Below, in pieces: positions 36,912 to 45,403 of a stretch of DNA of 64,000 nt (the first letter of the stretch is position 1; every line of letters begins with the position of its first letter). The translations under genes were made by a program, and so were the position numbers. The notes under the pieces were generated by a model that saw only the letters and a list, made by a program, of their open reading frames with translations, had not been told where the DNA came from and did not search any database. The DNA lies in NCBI GenBank assembly GCA_900469475.1, contig UBXG01000005.1, positions 558,001 to 622,000 of the forward strand, read 5' to 3'. The stretch is from Hyphomicrobiales bacterium. GTDB taxonomy: Bacteria; Pseudomonadota; Alphaproteobacteria; Rhizobiales; Rhizobiaceae.

Positions 36912-37238
36912 ATGAGAAAAATCTTCACTGTCCTTCTTGCTGCATCCGTCCTCGGTATGCCGCTGGCTGCGACAGCGCAGGTCAAGCCGGCTCCCGCCGG
37001 CAAGCAGGCCGTTGTTCAAAAAGAGGCGGTGAAGAAGAAGGTCGTTATCCGCAAGGGCGGATGGGTCAAGGGGCGCCGCCTGTCGGCCTCCGACCGCCGC
37101 CGCGCCACGGAAATCGACTATCGCGCCTTTCAGCTATCCACGCCTCCGCGCGGCTATCACTGGGTTCGCCTCAAGAACAGCTTTCTCCTCGTCGGCATTA
37201 CCAGCGGTTTGATTTCGAAGGTGCATGAAGCCAGGTAG
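36912..37238 (+). CDS. Small secreted RcnB-like protein
   Basis: The 108-residue exported protein has a signal peptide (MRKIFTVLLAASVLGMPLAATA) and a Lys-rich, basic mature part. Its end, RAFQLSTPPRGYHWVRLKNSFLLVGITSGLI, is the RcnB/DUF family pattern seen in many proteobacterial periplasmic proteins. RcnB itself modulates nickel/cobalt sensitivity in E. coli, but that role is not implied here. The ATG at 36912 gives a clean signal peptide; longer frames upstream would not. It is followed by a terminator. Confidence 0.82.
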   Translation: MRKIFTVLLAASVLGMPLAATAQVKPAPAGKQAVVQKEAVKKKVVIRKGGWVKGRRLSASDRRRATEIDYRAFQLSTPPRGYHWVRLKNSFLLVGITSGLISKVHEAR

Positions 37239-37268
37239 GCCGGATGGAGTTACCACCAAGCAAACCAA

Positions 37269-37292
37269 GGGCGGCCGAGAGCCGCCCTTTTC
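37269..37292 (+). terminator. Intrinsic terminator after the RcnB-like gene
   Basis: GGGCGGC (37269-37275) pairs with GCCGCCC (37281-37287) across 5 bases and is followed by TTTT. Confidence 0.8.
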
Positions 37293-37320
37293 GTGCCCAA
37301 AACTTATGGAGCAGCTTGAA

Positions 37321-37350
37321 TCAAAAATCCCCGGCATCTCTGCCGGGGAT
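37321..37350 (-). terminator. Intrinsic terminator of the giant polar-growth gene
   Basis: ATCCCCGGCA (37327-37336) and TGCCGGGGAT (37341-37350) form a perfect 10-bp stem with a 4-base loop. On the minus strand it is followed by TTTTT, 28 bases after the stop codon. Confidence 0.85.
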
Positions 37351-37377
37351 CGAGCGTTCGTCTCTTATCTATCAATC

Positions 37378-40300
37378 TCAGTTCAGGCGGCCGGCTGCGT
37401 GGGCCAGCATGGTGTAGACCTTGCCGGTATCGGAGGTGAGATAGGATTGTGTGACGGTGCGATCGCGATCGGTGCGCGCGACATCGGCGAGCAGCTTTTC
37501 GAAATCGGCGATGTAGCGATCGACTGCGGTGCGGAATTCCGGCTCACGGTCGTATTTGCGCTTGATCTCGTCGAAAGTCTGCTGACCCTTGAGCGTATAG
37601 AGCCGGCGGGTGAACACGTCACGTTCGCCGCGCTGGTAACGGCGCCAGAGATCGACCGAGGCGTCATGATCGATGGCGCGGGCGATATCGACCGAAAGCG
37701 AGTTCAGCGACTCTACGACATGGCGTGGGTTGCGTGCGGCGGGAGCAGGAGCCTGTTCCGCCGGGGCTTTTGGTGCCGGTTGGCGGGCCGGCTGCAGACC
37801 GGCATTTTCATCGCGCGACGCGCCACGCAGCAGATCGCTGATCCAGCCGCCACCGGCCGCTTCCTGGCGAGCAGGGGTTGCTGTTTCCGCCGGACGCTGC
37901 GGCTGTGCTGCCGGTCGCTCGGCAGGGAGTGATCCACGCAAGCCTAGGGACTCGATCGAAGGCTGCTGCAGCTGTGGTGCCGGGCGCTGTACGGGCTGCT
38001 GGGCGACCGGCGGCTGTGGCGCCGGTTGCTGCGGAGCAGGTTGTTGCGGCCGCGGGGCGGCGGCCGCCGGGGCAGGTGCGGCGGGCTGCGGCCGTGGAGC
38101 AGGCTGTGCTTCGGCCAGCGCGCGAGCTGTCGGCTCGGAAATCTCCAGCTGCTGCGTCGAGCGGCCGACAATCTGCGAGATGTCCTGCAGGGCCTTGATC
38201 TGTTCGGCAACGGCGCGACGCATAGCTGCAGCGCTCTCCTTTGCTTCTTCCGGAAGATCGAAGGCACCGCGCTTCAGTTCGTTGCGGGTGAGGTCAAGCT
38301 CGCGGCGGATATCGCCGGCGGAGCGGCGGATTTCGTCCGTCGCGCCGGCGAAGCGGCCGATCGCGTCATCGACCGCAACGCGCAGAGTTTCACGCAGCTG
38401 CAGGGCAGCCGTATCGGAGGTCTTGCCGGCGTCGGCGAGCATCTGCTCGACCTCGGACAGCGAGGCTGTGAGGCCGCCGCGCAGTCGATTGGTGAGATCG
38501 CTGGAGCGGCGCTCGGCATTGGCGAATGTGTTTTCGACAGCCTGGCTCGCTTCCTCTCCGGCCTTCTGCAAGGCGGTGCGCATGTTTTCCGCCGCATCTT
38601 CGGCGCGCTTCTCGGCATCGGAGAGAACGCGGCCGATATCGCCGAAGGAAGACTGCACGCTCTGGCGGAGATTGCCGGTCACCTGGTTCGACCGCTGTTC
38701 CGCCCGGTCGAAGGCCGTTTCCACCATCGAGCCGAGGGCGCGCATGGTGTTCTCGATCTCTTCCGAGCGCTGAACGAGACCGACGGCCAAGTTCTGCAGT
38801 GCCGTTTCGCGCTCTTCCAGCGTCGATACGAGGTTCGACTGGGCAGCGCCAAGGAGCTGGGATGCTTGCGTCAGCACCTTGGAGTGATCGTCGAAACGAC
38901 CGACGATGCTGCCGACCTGCGACAAGGTCTGGCCGGTAATCTCAGACAGCTTGTCGACCTTGCCTTCGAGAAGGCGGCTGGAGGCCGAGACCATCTCGCC
39001 GGCCTTAGCGGCGGATTCGGCGAAGCGTGACGAGGTTGCCATGAGGCGGTCATCGACGTTTGCGAATTCGCTTGCGGCATTGGACAGCAGTCCGGCGATC
39101 GCCGAGTTGTTGTCCGCCAGGCGGGCGATAATGCCGTTGACGCTCGCAAGCAGGTTGTTTTCGAGTGTGCTGACCGTGTTGACGGCATGTTCCGTGCGCG
39201 ACGAGATCGCGTTGATGAGCGCGGCGTTTTCGGCCCGCAGGCGTTCCGTGCTTTCCTGAGCTGCCGCCGTGATGAGAGCGGCCGCCTCCTGACCCGTTGC
39301 GGCATAGCGATCGACGATCGGGCGAGCCTTTTCGTCGATGAGGCGCGAGAGTTCGGTGGAGCGCCCAGCCAGCATCGAATTCAGCTCGCGCGTGCGCTCG
39401 TCGAGCGAAGTGCGGATGGAGGAGCCACGGGCCTCCAGGGCCTTGTCAACATCGGCAAGCGTGGTGTCGATTTCGCGGGCGCGTTCCTCCAGAGAGCTGC
39501 GGATCGCGGTGCTGCGCTCGTCGAGCGCGCGCTCGACCTGCGCCATGGTGGAGGCGATTTGCTCGCTGCCGCCGGTAAGCGTGTTGCGGATCGCCGCGCC
39601 GCGGGCTTCCAGCGACTGTTCGGCCGAAGAGAGCGCCTGCGAGATCGTATTGACCTGGTTGCTGACGAGGCCTTCGGCTTCGGCAACCTTGTTGACGATC
39701 GCATTGCCGGCTTCCGAGAAGGTCTGGGCGACGGCCGCAGCCTGGCTTGCCAGCCGGTTCTGCGTTTCCGAGACGCGGTTGACGAGCTCATCGGAGCGCT
39801 CGCTCATGGCACGCGTAAAGGCATCGCTATGGCTGCCGAGGTTCTCGGCGAATTGCTGGCCGGTATTGGCGAGCAATTCGGCCGTGCGGGTTGCTTCCGT
39901 GTCCATGCCCTGCGCGGCGTCGGCAACGGCCGTGCGCAGCGTCGTTGCAAGATTGGCAGCCTTGCCTTCGATCGTGCGGTTGACCGCTTCGAGGCCGAGA
40001 TTGAGAGCGCGATCCATGGTCGAAAGGCGCTCTTCGATGCGAGCGGCTGCCTGGCTGCCGCTGTCGTCGATCTTTGCCGCGCCACTCGCCAGGGTATCGG
40101 AGAGGCGGTTGCCGGCGATATCGACCTGGGCGGCAACGCCGGTGACGCCTTCGTTGATGCGATTTTCGAGCGCCGAAAGGCTCGCTTCGACGCGCGAACC
40201 GGTCTCGGCAAAGCGGTTCGTCATGCCGTCGATCGACTGGTTGAGGTTGGATGAGAAGGTTTCGGCTGAGCGTGCGATGTCGCCGGCGGCCTGCTGGATA

Positions 40301-43300
40301 CGGCCGGCAATGTCGCCCGCACCGCTGTTCAGGCGCTCTTCCAACGTTCTCGCGCTGGCGTCGATGGTCTGGCGCAGCGAAGCCTCACGGTCCTCGAGCG
40401 ACATTTCCAGCATGCTGGCGCTGGTGGCAATCGAGGTGCCGATGGCGGTCGTCTGTTCCATCAGCGTGTTGTCGATCTGAGTATGGGCATCGCGCAGGGC
40501 AAGGTTGATCGCATTGCTGCGGTCTTCCAGCGTGGAACGCATACGCTCATAGGCCGAGGCGAGGTTCTGATCCATCTGCGACAGACCGGCGCCGAGCGTG
40601 TTCTCCAGCTGACGGGTCGTCGTGCCGAGAACGGTTTCGACGCGATCGCTGTTGGCGCCGAGCATTTCGGAGAGAGTGTCCGTATGGGCGGTGAGCGAGC
40701 GGTCGAGGCGTTCCTGGTTTTCGCTATAGGCAGCACGGATGGCTTCCGCCTTGTCGCCAAAGGCTCCGGCAACGCGGGACTCTGCACCGGAGACGCTGTC
40801 GAGAAGCGCGTTGGCGCGTTCCTCCAGAGCGCTTTCGAAGCGGTTCTGGTTTTCTGCAAGCGAGATTGCGAAGGCCATGCTCTTGTCGTCGAGCGTGTTG
40901 GTCAGCGCCTCGTGGCCGCTGGTGACGGTATGGGCAATGGCCTTGGCGCTGTGAGAAAGAGTGTCTTCCAGTTTCGCATGGCCTTCCGAAAGAGCAACGG
41001 CGAGCGCCATCGTCCGGTCGTCTAGGCTGTTGACGATTTTGTCGTGAGTGCCGGCGACAGTGTCGGAGAGGGCGTCTATACGGCTGGATACTGCATCCTC
41101 GAGGCGTGACTGGGTGTCCGAAAGCGAAATGGCAAGAGCCATCGCCTTGTCGTCCAGTGCGTCGGCCAGCGCATTGTGGTTGCTGGTGAACGCATTCGTG
41201 ATCGCCTCGGCGCGATTGGCAAGCGTCGCTTCGAGACGCGACTGGCCTGAAGTCAGCGCATCGGAAAGCGCCCGTGTCTTGCCATCCAGCGTGTCGGCAA
41301 CGCGATCGGCATGGCCGGAGACGGTATCCTCGAGGCGGGCCTGGGCTTCCGACAATGCGATGGCGAGCGCCATAGCTCTGTCGTCCAGTGCTTCGGCCAA
41401 GGCATTATGATTGCCCGCAAATGCCTTGATGATGGCCTCGGCGCGGTTCGCGAGAGTTTCTTCAAGACGAGTCTGTCCGGAGGTCAGCGCGGCGGCGAGG
41501 GCGCTGGCCTTGCCTTCGAACGTGTCAGCGACACGGTCTGCGTGACCGGAGACGGTTTCCTCCAGCCGAGCCTGGCTTTCGGAAAGTGCGATGGCGAGCG
41601 CCATCGTCCTGTCGTCGAGGGCATTGGTGACGCTTTCGGCGTGACCTGAGACCGTGCTTTCGAGACGAGCCTGACCCTCGGCCAGCGCGCGTGCAAGTTC
41701 CGTCGTCTTGGCGTCCAGCGTGCCGGCGACGTGTTCGGCATGGCCGGAAACCGTGTCTTCCAGCCGGGCTTGGCTTTCGGAGAGCGCGATAGCAAGCGCC
41801 ATCGTCTTGTCGTCGAGCGTGTCGGCCAGCTTGCTGTGAGTATCGGCCATGACGCCGGTGATCGCGTCGGCGCGGCTCGCAAGCGTGTTTTCGAGGCGCA
41901 GCTGGCTTTCGGCCAGCGAAATGGCCAGCATCGAAGTGCGTTCGTCCAGGGCGGCGGTCAAATGTTCGTGGGAACCGCTGACGGCGCTGGCAATTGCTTC
42001 CGAACGCTCGGCAAGGGTCTGCTCGAAACGGGACTGGTTATCGGCCAGTGCGCCGAACAAGGCGTTGCTGCGGGCCGCCATGACGGCATCGACCCGTTCA
42101 TGGGCAGAGCTCAAAGCCTGCGTGATCTCGTTGGTGCGAGCAGAGAGGGTGTTGTTGATGTCGTTGGCCCGGCCGGTGAAGGCCGAGGTGAGTTCTTCCG
42201 TGCCGCTTTGCAGCGCGGCGGAGACATCGCGCGTGACACCCTGCACGGCGGATGTGAAGGCACCGGCATGCGAGGCGAGCGTGGTATTGAGTTCGCTCGT
42301 GCCCGAGGTCAGGGCGGAAGAAATGCCTGTCGTGGCGTTCTGCAGCGCGGAGGTGATCTCGTTCGCCTTCGAGCCGATCGCGCTTTCCAACACTTCCTGG
42401 CCGGTTGCAAGCGTCGTTGCGAGAGCGAAGGACTGGTCGGTGAGATGCGAACCCAGGCGCTCGATGCTGGAGGTCAGGATGCCTTCCAGCGCATCCGAAT
42501 TGCTGCCGAGCGACTGATTGATGCGGGCAAGGCTTTCCGAGAGCTTGGTGTCCAGGGAGCCGGCGCGCTTGTCGAAGGCGGAGGTGAATTCCGACACGCG
42601 GTCATCGAAGGTCGTCGAAAGCTGGGCGATCGTCGACTGGAAGCGCTCTTCGAAGAAGCCGGAGCGCAGGTCGAGATCCATGATGGTGTCATCGGCTGTC
42701 GACTGTAGGCTTTGACGGAAGCTCGCGCCTTTTTCGTCGAGTGCCGTGTTGAGGCGGGACAGAACATTGTCCAGCGTGCCCGTGATGGACCGCTCGCCGC
42801 CGCTGAGGCTTTCGCTGATCTCCTTCGTGCGGGCAAGCAGCGTTTCGTTGAGCTGGCGTGCACGTTCGTTCAATGCGGAATTCAGCTTTTCGGTGTTTGC
42901 ATCGAGCGTCGAGGCGCGCGTTTCGAACTGGCCAAGCAGGTCCTTGCCGCGGTCGGCAAGAGTCGACGACAGAGATTCAAGACGGGTATCGAACTCGTGG
43001 CTGAGAGCGAGGCCTGAAGCGTTGAGGTTCTGCAGCAGGCTGTCGGTCTTGGCGGAAAGCAGGGTGCCGAGGGCCTGGACCGCGGAATCCGACTTCTCCA
43101 TCAGGGCGGCTGCTCGCGTATCGATCATCGATGCGAAAGCTTCGCCAGAAGTAGAGAGCCGCACGGCGATTTCTTCGGTCGCCAGCGACAGGTCTTCCTT
43201 GATCTGATCGTGCACGCCCGAGATCGAGGAGCGGATACGCTCGGCGTGATTGACGATGGCGTCGCGCTCTGCGCCGAGTTCGTGGACCAAGCCGCGGACG

Positions 43301-44073
43301 CGCAATTCATTGTCGGCGTAGCTGCGCTCCAGCGCATTGACCTCGGAATGGACGAGGGTTTCGAGTTCCGTCGCACGTGCAATGGTGCGCTCGATGCCTT
43401 CGTTCATCGCCGAGACTTCGCGGCGAACGGCCTGACCGACCGTCATTATGCGCTCGGAGGCGATAGTTTCCGGCTCGACGAGACGCAGGGCGACTTCCGC
43501 CATGGAGCGCGCTGCATTGCGCATGTCGTGCGCACGCGAGATCATCATGCCGAAAGCATAGAAGAGCAGCACCGGAACGATAATGCCGACGATGCAGGCG
43601 ATGACGCCCGGAAGGGCGGCAAGATCCGCGATGGAATGAATGTTCCTGATCTGGGTGCCGTAAAGCATGAACGCGAGGCCGGCGCCGCCGATGATCCAGA
43701 ACAGCGAGAAGATCGTGGCGTTTCGCACTGCACGGCTCTGCGAGGCTCCGTCGAGCGCTCTCAATATGCTTGCGGAACTTGCCCTGTTGCCGTCATTGGC
43801 GGCAGCGAGGTTCGGATTCTTCGGCGCCTCGGCAGGGCGGGGCGGAGTGGCAGGGGCTGCGGTGCTGCGCGCTCCGCCATTCTTGCGGGCGGCATCATCC
43901 TTGGTCTGCTTTATCGGCTGTTTCGGCGGCTCAGACACATTTTGCTCCGGGATATCGGGCGTAGTTCCGCTGCGAGACTCCAAGCTCTCGTCACTGAAAT
44001 CGATCTGCAAAGCTTCGTCCAATGCCTGAAAGGCCTTGTCCTCGACCGACTCGATGTACTTTTTGTTCGCCAT
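37378..44073 (-). CDS. rgsE: Giant polar-growth organiser, GPR/RgsE-like
   Basis: The 2231-residue protein has an acidic, Pro-rich N-terminus, two transmembrane helices (about 119-138 and 154-176), then some 1700 residues of helical repeats, a Pro/Gln/Ala-rich linker (about 1990-2110) and a conserved basic C-terminal block (from about 2135, VESLNSLSVDIARAIDHDAS). This size and architecture match GPR of Agrobacterium, a membrane protein that forms a ring at the growing pole, and its Sinorhizobium counterpart RgsE. Residues about 709-1105 keep an exact 11-residue phase, as in apolipoproteins. It should scaffold unipolar growth at the inner membrane. Identity rests on length, layout and repeats, not on alignment; older annotations call such proteins kinesin-like. 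Confidence 0.85.
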   Translation of the reverse strand: MANKKYIESVEDKAFQALDEALQIDFSDESLESRSGTTPDIPEQNVSEPPKQPIKQTKDDAARKNGGARSTAAPATPPRPAEAPKNPNLAAANDGNRASSASILRALDGASQSRAVRNATIFSLFWIIGGAGLAFMLYGTQIRNIHSIADLAALPGVIACIVGIIVPVLLFYAFGMMISRAHDMRNAARSMAEVALRLVEPETIASERIMTVGQAVRREVSAMNEGIERTIARATELETLVHSEVNALERSYADNELRVRGLVHELGAERDAIVNHAERIRSSISGVHDQIKEDLSLATEEIAVRLSTSGEAFASMIDTRAAALMEKSDSAVQALGTLLSAKTDSLLQNLNASGLALSHEFDTRLESLSSTLADRGKDLLGQFETRASTLDANTEKLNSALNERARQLNETLLARTKEISESLSGGERSITGTLDNVLSRLNTALDEKGASFRQSLQSTADDTIMDLDLRSGFFEERFQSTIAQLSTTFDDRVSEFTSAFDKRAGSLDTKLSESLARINQSLGSNSDALEGILTSSIERLGSHLTDQSFALATTLATGQEVLESAIGSKANEITSALQNATTGISSALTSGTSELNTTLASHAGAFTSAVQGVTRDVSAALQSGTEELTSAFTGRANDINNTLSARTNEITQALSSAHERVDAVMAARSNALFGALADNQSRFEQTLAERSEAIASAVSGSHEHLTAALDERTSMLAISLAESQLRLENTLASRADAITGVMADTHSKLADTLDDKTMALAIALSESQARLEDTVSGHAEHVAGTLDAKTTELARALAEGQARLESTVSGHAESVTNALDDRTMALAIALSESQARLEETVSGHADRVADTFEGKASALAAALTSGQTRLEETLANRAEAIIKAFAGNHNALAEALDDRAMALAIALSEAQARLEDTVSGHADRVADTLDGKTRALSDALTSGQSRLEATLANRAEAITNAFTSNHNALADALDDKAMALAISLSDTQSRLEDAVSSRIDALSDTVAGTHDKIVNSLDDRTMALAVALSEGHAKLEDTLSHSAKAIAHTVTSGHEALTNTLDDKSMAFAISLAENQNRFESALEERANALLDSVSGAESRVAGAFGDKAEAIRAAYSENQERLDRSLTAHTDTLSEMLGANSDRVETVLGTTTRQLENTLGAGLSQMDQNLASAYERMRSTLEDRSNAINLALRDAHTQIDNTLMEQTTAIGTSIATSASMLEMSLEDREASLRQTIDASARTLEERLNSGAGDIAGRIQQAAGDIARSAETFSSNLNQSIDGMTNRFAETGSRVEASLSALENRINEGVTGVAAQVDIAGNRLSDTLASGAAKIDDSGSQAAARIEERLSTMDRALNLGLEAVNRTIEGKAANLATTLRTAVADAAQGMDTEATRTAELLANTGQQFAENLGSHSDAFTRAMSERSDELVNRVSETQNRLASQAAAVAQTFSEAGNAIVNKVAEAEGLVSNQVNTISQALSSAEQSLEARGAAIRNTLTGGSEQIASTMAQVERALDERSTAIRSSLEERAREIDTTLADVDKALEARGSSIRTSLDERTRELNSMLAGRSTELSRLIDEKARPIVDRYAATGQEAAALITAAAQESTERLRAENAALINAISSRTEHAVNTVSTLENNLLASVNGIIARLADNNSAIAGLLSNAASEFANVDDRLMATSSRFAESAAKAGEMVSASSRLLEGKVDKLSEITGQTLSQVGSIVGRFDDHSKVLTQASQLLGAAQSNLVSTLEERETALQNLAVGLVQRSEEIENTMRALGSMVETAFDRAEQRSNQVTGNLRQSVQSSFGDIGRVLSDAEKRAEDAAENMRTALQKAGEEASQAVENTFANAERRSSDLTNRLRGGLTASLSEVEQMLADAGKTSDTAALQLRETLRVAVDDAIGRFAGATDEIRRSAGDIRRELDLTRNELKRGAFDLPEEAKESAAAMRRAVAEQIKALQDISQIVGRSTQQLEISEPTARALAEAQPAPRPQPAAPAPAAAAPRPQQPAPQQPAPQPPVAQQPVQRPAPQLQQPSIESLGLRGSLPAERPAAQPQRPAETATPARQEAAGGGWISDLLRGASRDENAGLQPARQPAPKAPAEQAPAPAARNPRHVVESLNSLSVDIARAIDHDASVDLWRRYQRGERDVFTRRLYTLKGQQTFDEIKRKYDREPEFRTAVDRYIADFEKLLADVARTDRDRTVTQSYLTSDTGKVYTMLAHAAGRLN
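40759..41949 (-). repeat. Degenerate tandem repeats of 99 and 132 bp inside rgsE
   Basis: The coding sequence repeats units that start LDD(K/R)xMALAI or a variant. Unit starts fall at residues 709, 753, 786, 819, 852, 896, 929, 973, 1017 and 1061. The steps are 44, 33, 33, 33, 44, 33, 44, 44 and 44 residues, all multiples of 11. Two successive 77-residue super-units (819-895 and 896-972) are very similar. The repeats encode a continuous 11-residue helical pattern and could recombine to change length. Confidence 0.85.
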
Positions 44074-44370
44074 GCGGTTACGCCTCGTTACAACTCACTC
44101 GGGCTTGCCGTGCCTTTTCCGGTAATTCCGCCGCGTCCGGAAAAGACGAACCCTGCCTCCCGTGGGGTCTTCCGCCTTCGATCAACACCGAGCTTGGATT
44201 TCCCATTACATTCAGAGTGGATAACTGGTTTTTCAAACGGATGTTATGAAAACATTACCATCATCCACTTCCGGGGCAAAGGCATGTGCCATCCACCCAA
44301 TTTACCAGTATCGTAGTGACACATTCCCCCAGTCATGACAATTAATTCCACCTTAAAGCCAGTGGATCAT

Positions 44371-44387
44371 TAAGTGGCCATTAACCC
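44371..44387. promoter_or_regulatory. CtrA box, full consensus
   Basis: TTAAGTGGCCATTAACC matches the alphaproteobacterial CtrA consensus TTAA-N7-TTAAC exactly. It is 179 bases upstream of the Hpt start and 298 bases upstream of the rgsE-like start. Confidence 0.6.
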
Positions 44388-44432
44388 TGTTTGACTGTTC
44401 AATGCGATGAAAACCCAAGATTTTGAGCATGT

Positions 44433-44448
44433 TTAACGCACGTTAACC
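44433..44448. promoter_or_regulatory. Second CtrA-like site (spacing 6)
   Basis: TTAACGCACGTTAACC has the two TTAA half-sites with a 6-base spacer and the trailing CC. It lies 118 bases upstream of the Hpt start. The spacing is one base short of the classical form. Confidence 0.45.
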
Positions 44449-44565
44449 ATGTCCCGAGTTTTCAGCCCTTAATGTGCCAAAATTTAACTCGATGGCCATG
44501 TCCGGGCCGCAACTATGCGGCAGGTCTATAAAACAGACACAGATAAAAGACTGGAGCATTGGCAC

Positions 44566-44934
44566 ATGGCAGCTTTGAACATCGCATTTGAATCTCCGGA
44601 CAATTCGCGAGGCGCGACTCCGTCGCGGGAGCGGGCGATCGATCTTGTCCATCTCGGAAAGCAGACGATGGGTGATAAGGCGCTGGAAGTCGAGGTGCTG
44701 CAGATGTTCGCAAGGCAGGCTCGTTCCTGCCTGCAGGAGATTGGCAGCGGCGATTTGAAACGCGTGGAAGCTGCATCGCACAAGCTTAAGGGGGCTGCCA
44801 GCGCCATTGGCGCCTTCCGCGTGGCGGATGCGGCCGGAGCGCTCGAAAGCAACGTCGGCGACGCTGCTCGTATGGCAGCGGTTACAGCCAGCGTTATCGA
44901 GGCCGAGAACTTCATTTTGAAGCTCTCGCGCTAG
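44566..44934 (+). CDS. Hpt-domain histidine phosphotransfer protein
   Basis: The 122-residue protein is a stand-alone Hpt domain with the phospho-acceptor motif ASHKLKGAASAIGAF (the His is in HKLKG). The helices before and after (VLQMFARQARSCLQEI, ADAAGALESNVGDAARM) complete the four-helix bundle. It should shuttle phosphate between a hybrid kinase and a response regulator in the cytoplasm. It has no kinase or REC partner next door, but shares a CtrA-box-bearing divergent region with the polar-growth gene. The ATG at 44566 follows GGAG; an upstream frame from 44515 is less likely. Confidence 0.85.
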   Translation: MAALNIAFESPDNSRGATPSRERAIDLVHLGKQTMGDKALEVEVLQMFARQARSCLQEIGSGDLKRVEAASHKLKGAASAIGAFRVADAAGALESNVGDAARMAAVTASVIEAENFILKLSR

Positions 44935-44967
44935 GCCGAGCGTTCGAACAGCAAATCTCATGTATTC

Positions 44968-45006
44968 TTGCGCCGCCAGACGGGATAATCCGTTTCGGCG
45001 GCGCAA
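44968..45006 (+). terminator. Hairpin after the Hpt gene
   Basis: TTGCGCCGCC (44968-44977) pairs with GGCGGCGCAA (44997-45006), with a smaller internal helix (CGGGAT/CCG region) in the loop. There is no T-run, so it may be a weak terminator or a structured spacer before the ferredoxin gene. Confidence 0.5.
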
Positions 45007-45082
45007 ATGTTGACTGCTCCAGCGAATTGTTGGAAGTAAAATTCCGATCGTCCTTCATTCAAGCAATTCGGAATTCACCCAC

Positions 45083-45403
45083 ATGACCAAATTGACCATC
45101 GTCGCCTTCGACGGCACGCGCTTTGACCTCAATGTCGACGAGGGCTCCACCGTGATGGAAAATGCAGTGCGCAACTCCGTTCCGGGTATTGAAGCGGAAT
45201 GCGGCGGCGCCTGTGCCTGTGCCACCTGTCATGTCTATGTCGATGAGGAATGGACCGAAAAGGTCGGCGGCCCGGAAGCCATGGAAGAAGACATGCTCGA
45301 TTTTGCATTCGACGTCCGTCCGAACTCGCGGCTTTCCTGTCAGATCAAGATGAAGGGCGCGCTTGACGGGCTTGTGGTGCATGTGCCGGAGCGCCAGGCC
45401 TGA
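45083..45403 (+). CDS. [2Fe-2S] ferredoxin
   Basis: The 106-residue ferredoxin is of the adrenodoxin/FdxB-like (thioredoxin-independent, ISC-type) class. Cluster ligands are visible in [14 protein letters not shown] (three Cys in the CxxxxxCxxC pattern) and in the C-terminal RLSCQIKM. It transfers electrons in the cytoplasm, probably to a monooxygenase or to Fe-S assembly; no partner is adjacent. The ATG at 45083 follows a short leader with no strong ribosome-binding site. Confidence 0.9.
   Translation: MTKLTIVAFDGTRFDLNVDEGSTVMENAVRNSVPGIEAECGGACACATCHVYVDEEWTEKVGGPEAMEEDMLDFAFDVRPNSRLSCQIKMKGALDGLVVHVPERQA

Larger units (their letters stand above)
44074..44565. other. Divergent promoter region, rgsE-like gene and Hpt gene
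   Basis: These 492 bases hold no convincing gene. The first 230, next to the rgsE-like start, are of average composition. The part from about 44240 to 44470 is A+T-rich and contains two CtrA-type sites, the likely promoter area for one or both genes. Confidence 0.6.

Noticed and set aside
37673-40480. Several long plus-strand frames opposite the giant gene
   Set aside because: They are Ser/Arg/Ala-rich complements of repetitive coding DNA with no start signals or recognisable folds. They also mirror the repeats of the real gene.
40759-41949. Tandem repeats considered as a CRISPR array or satellite
   Set aside because: The repeats are coding, degenerate and in frame with no conserved spacer pattern; they are protein repeats of the polar-growth gene.
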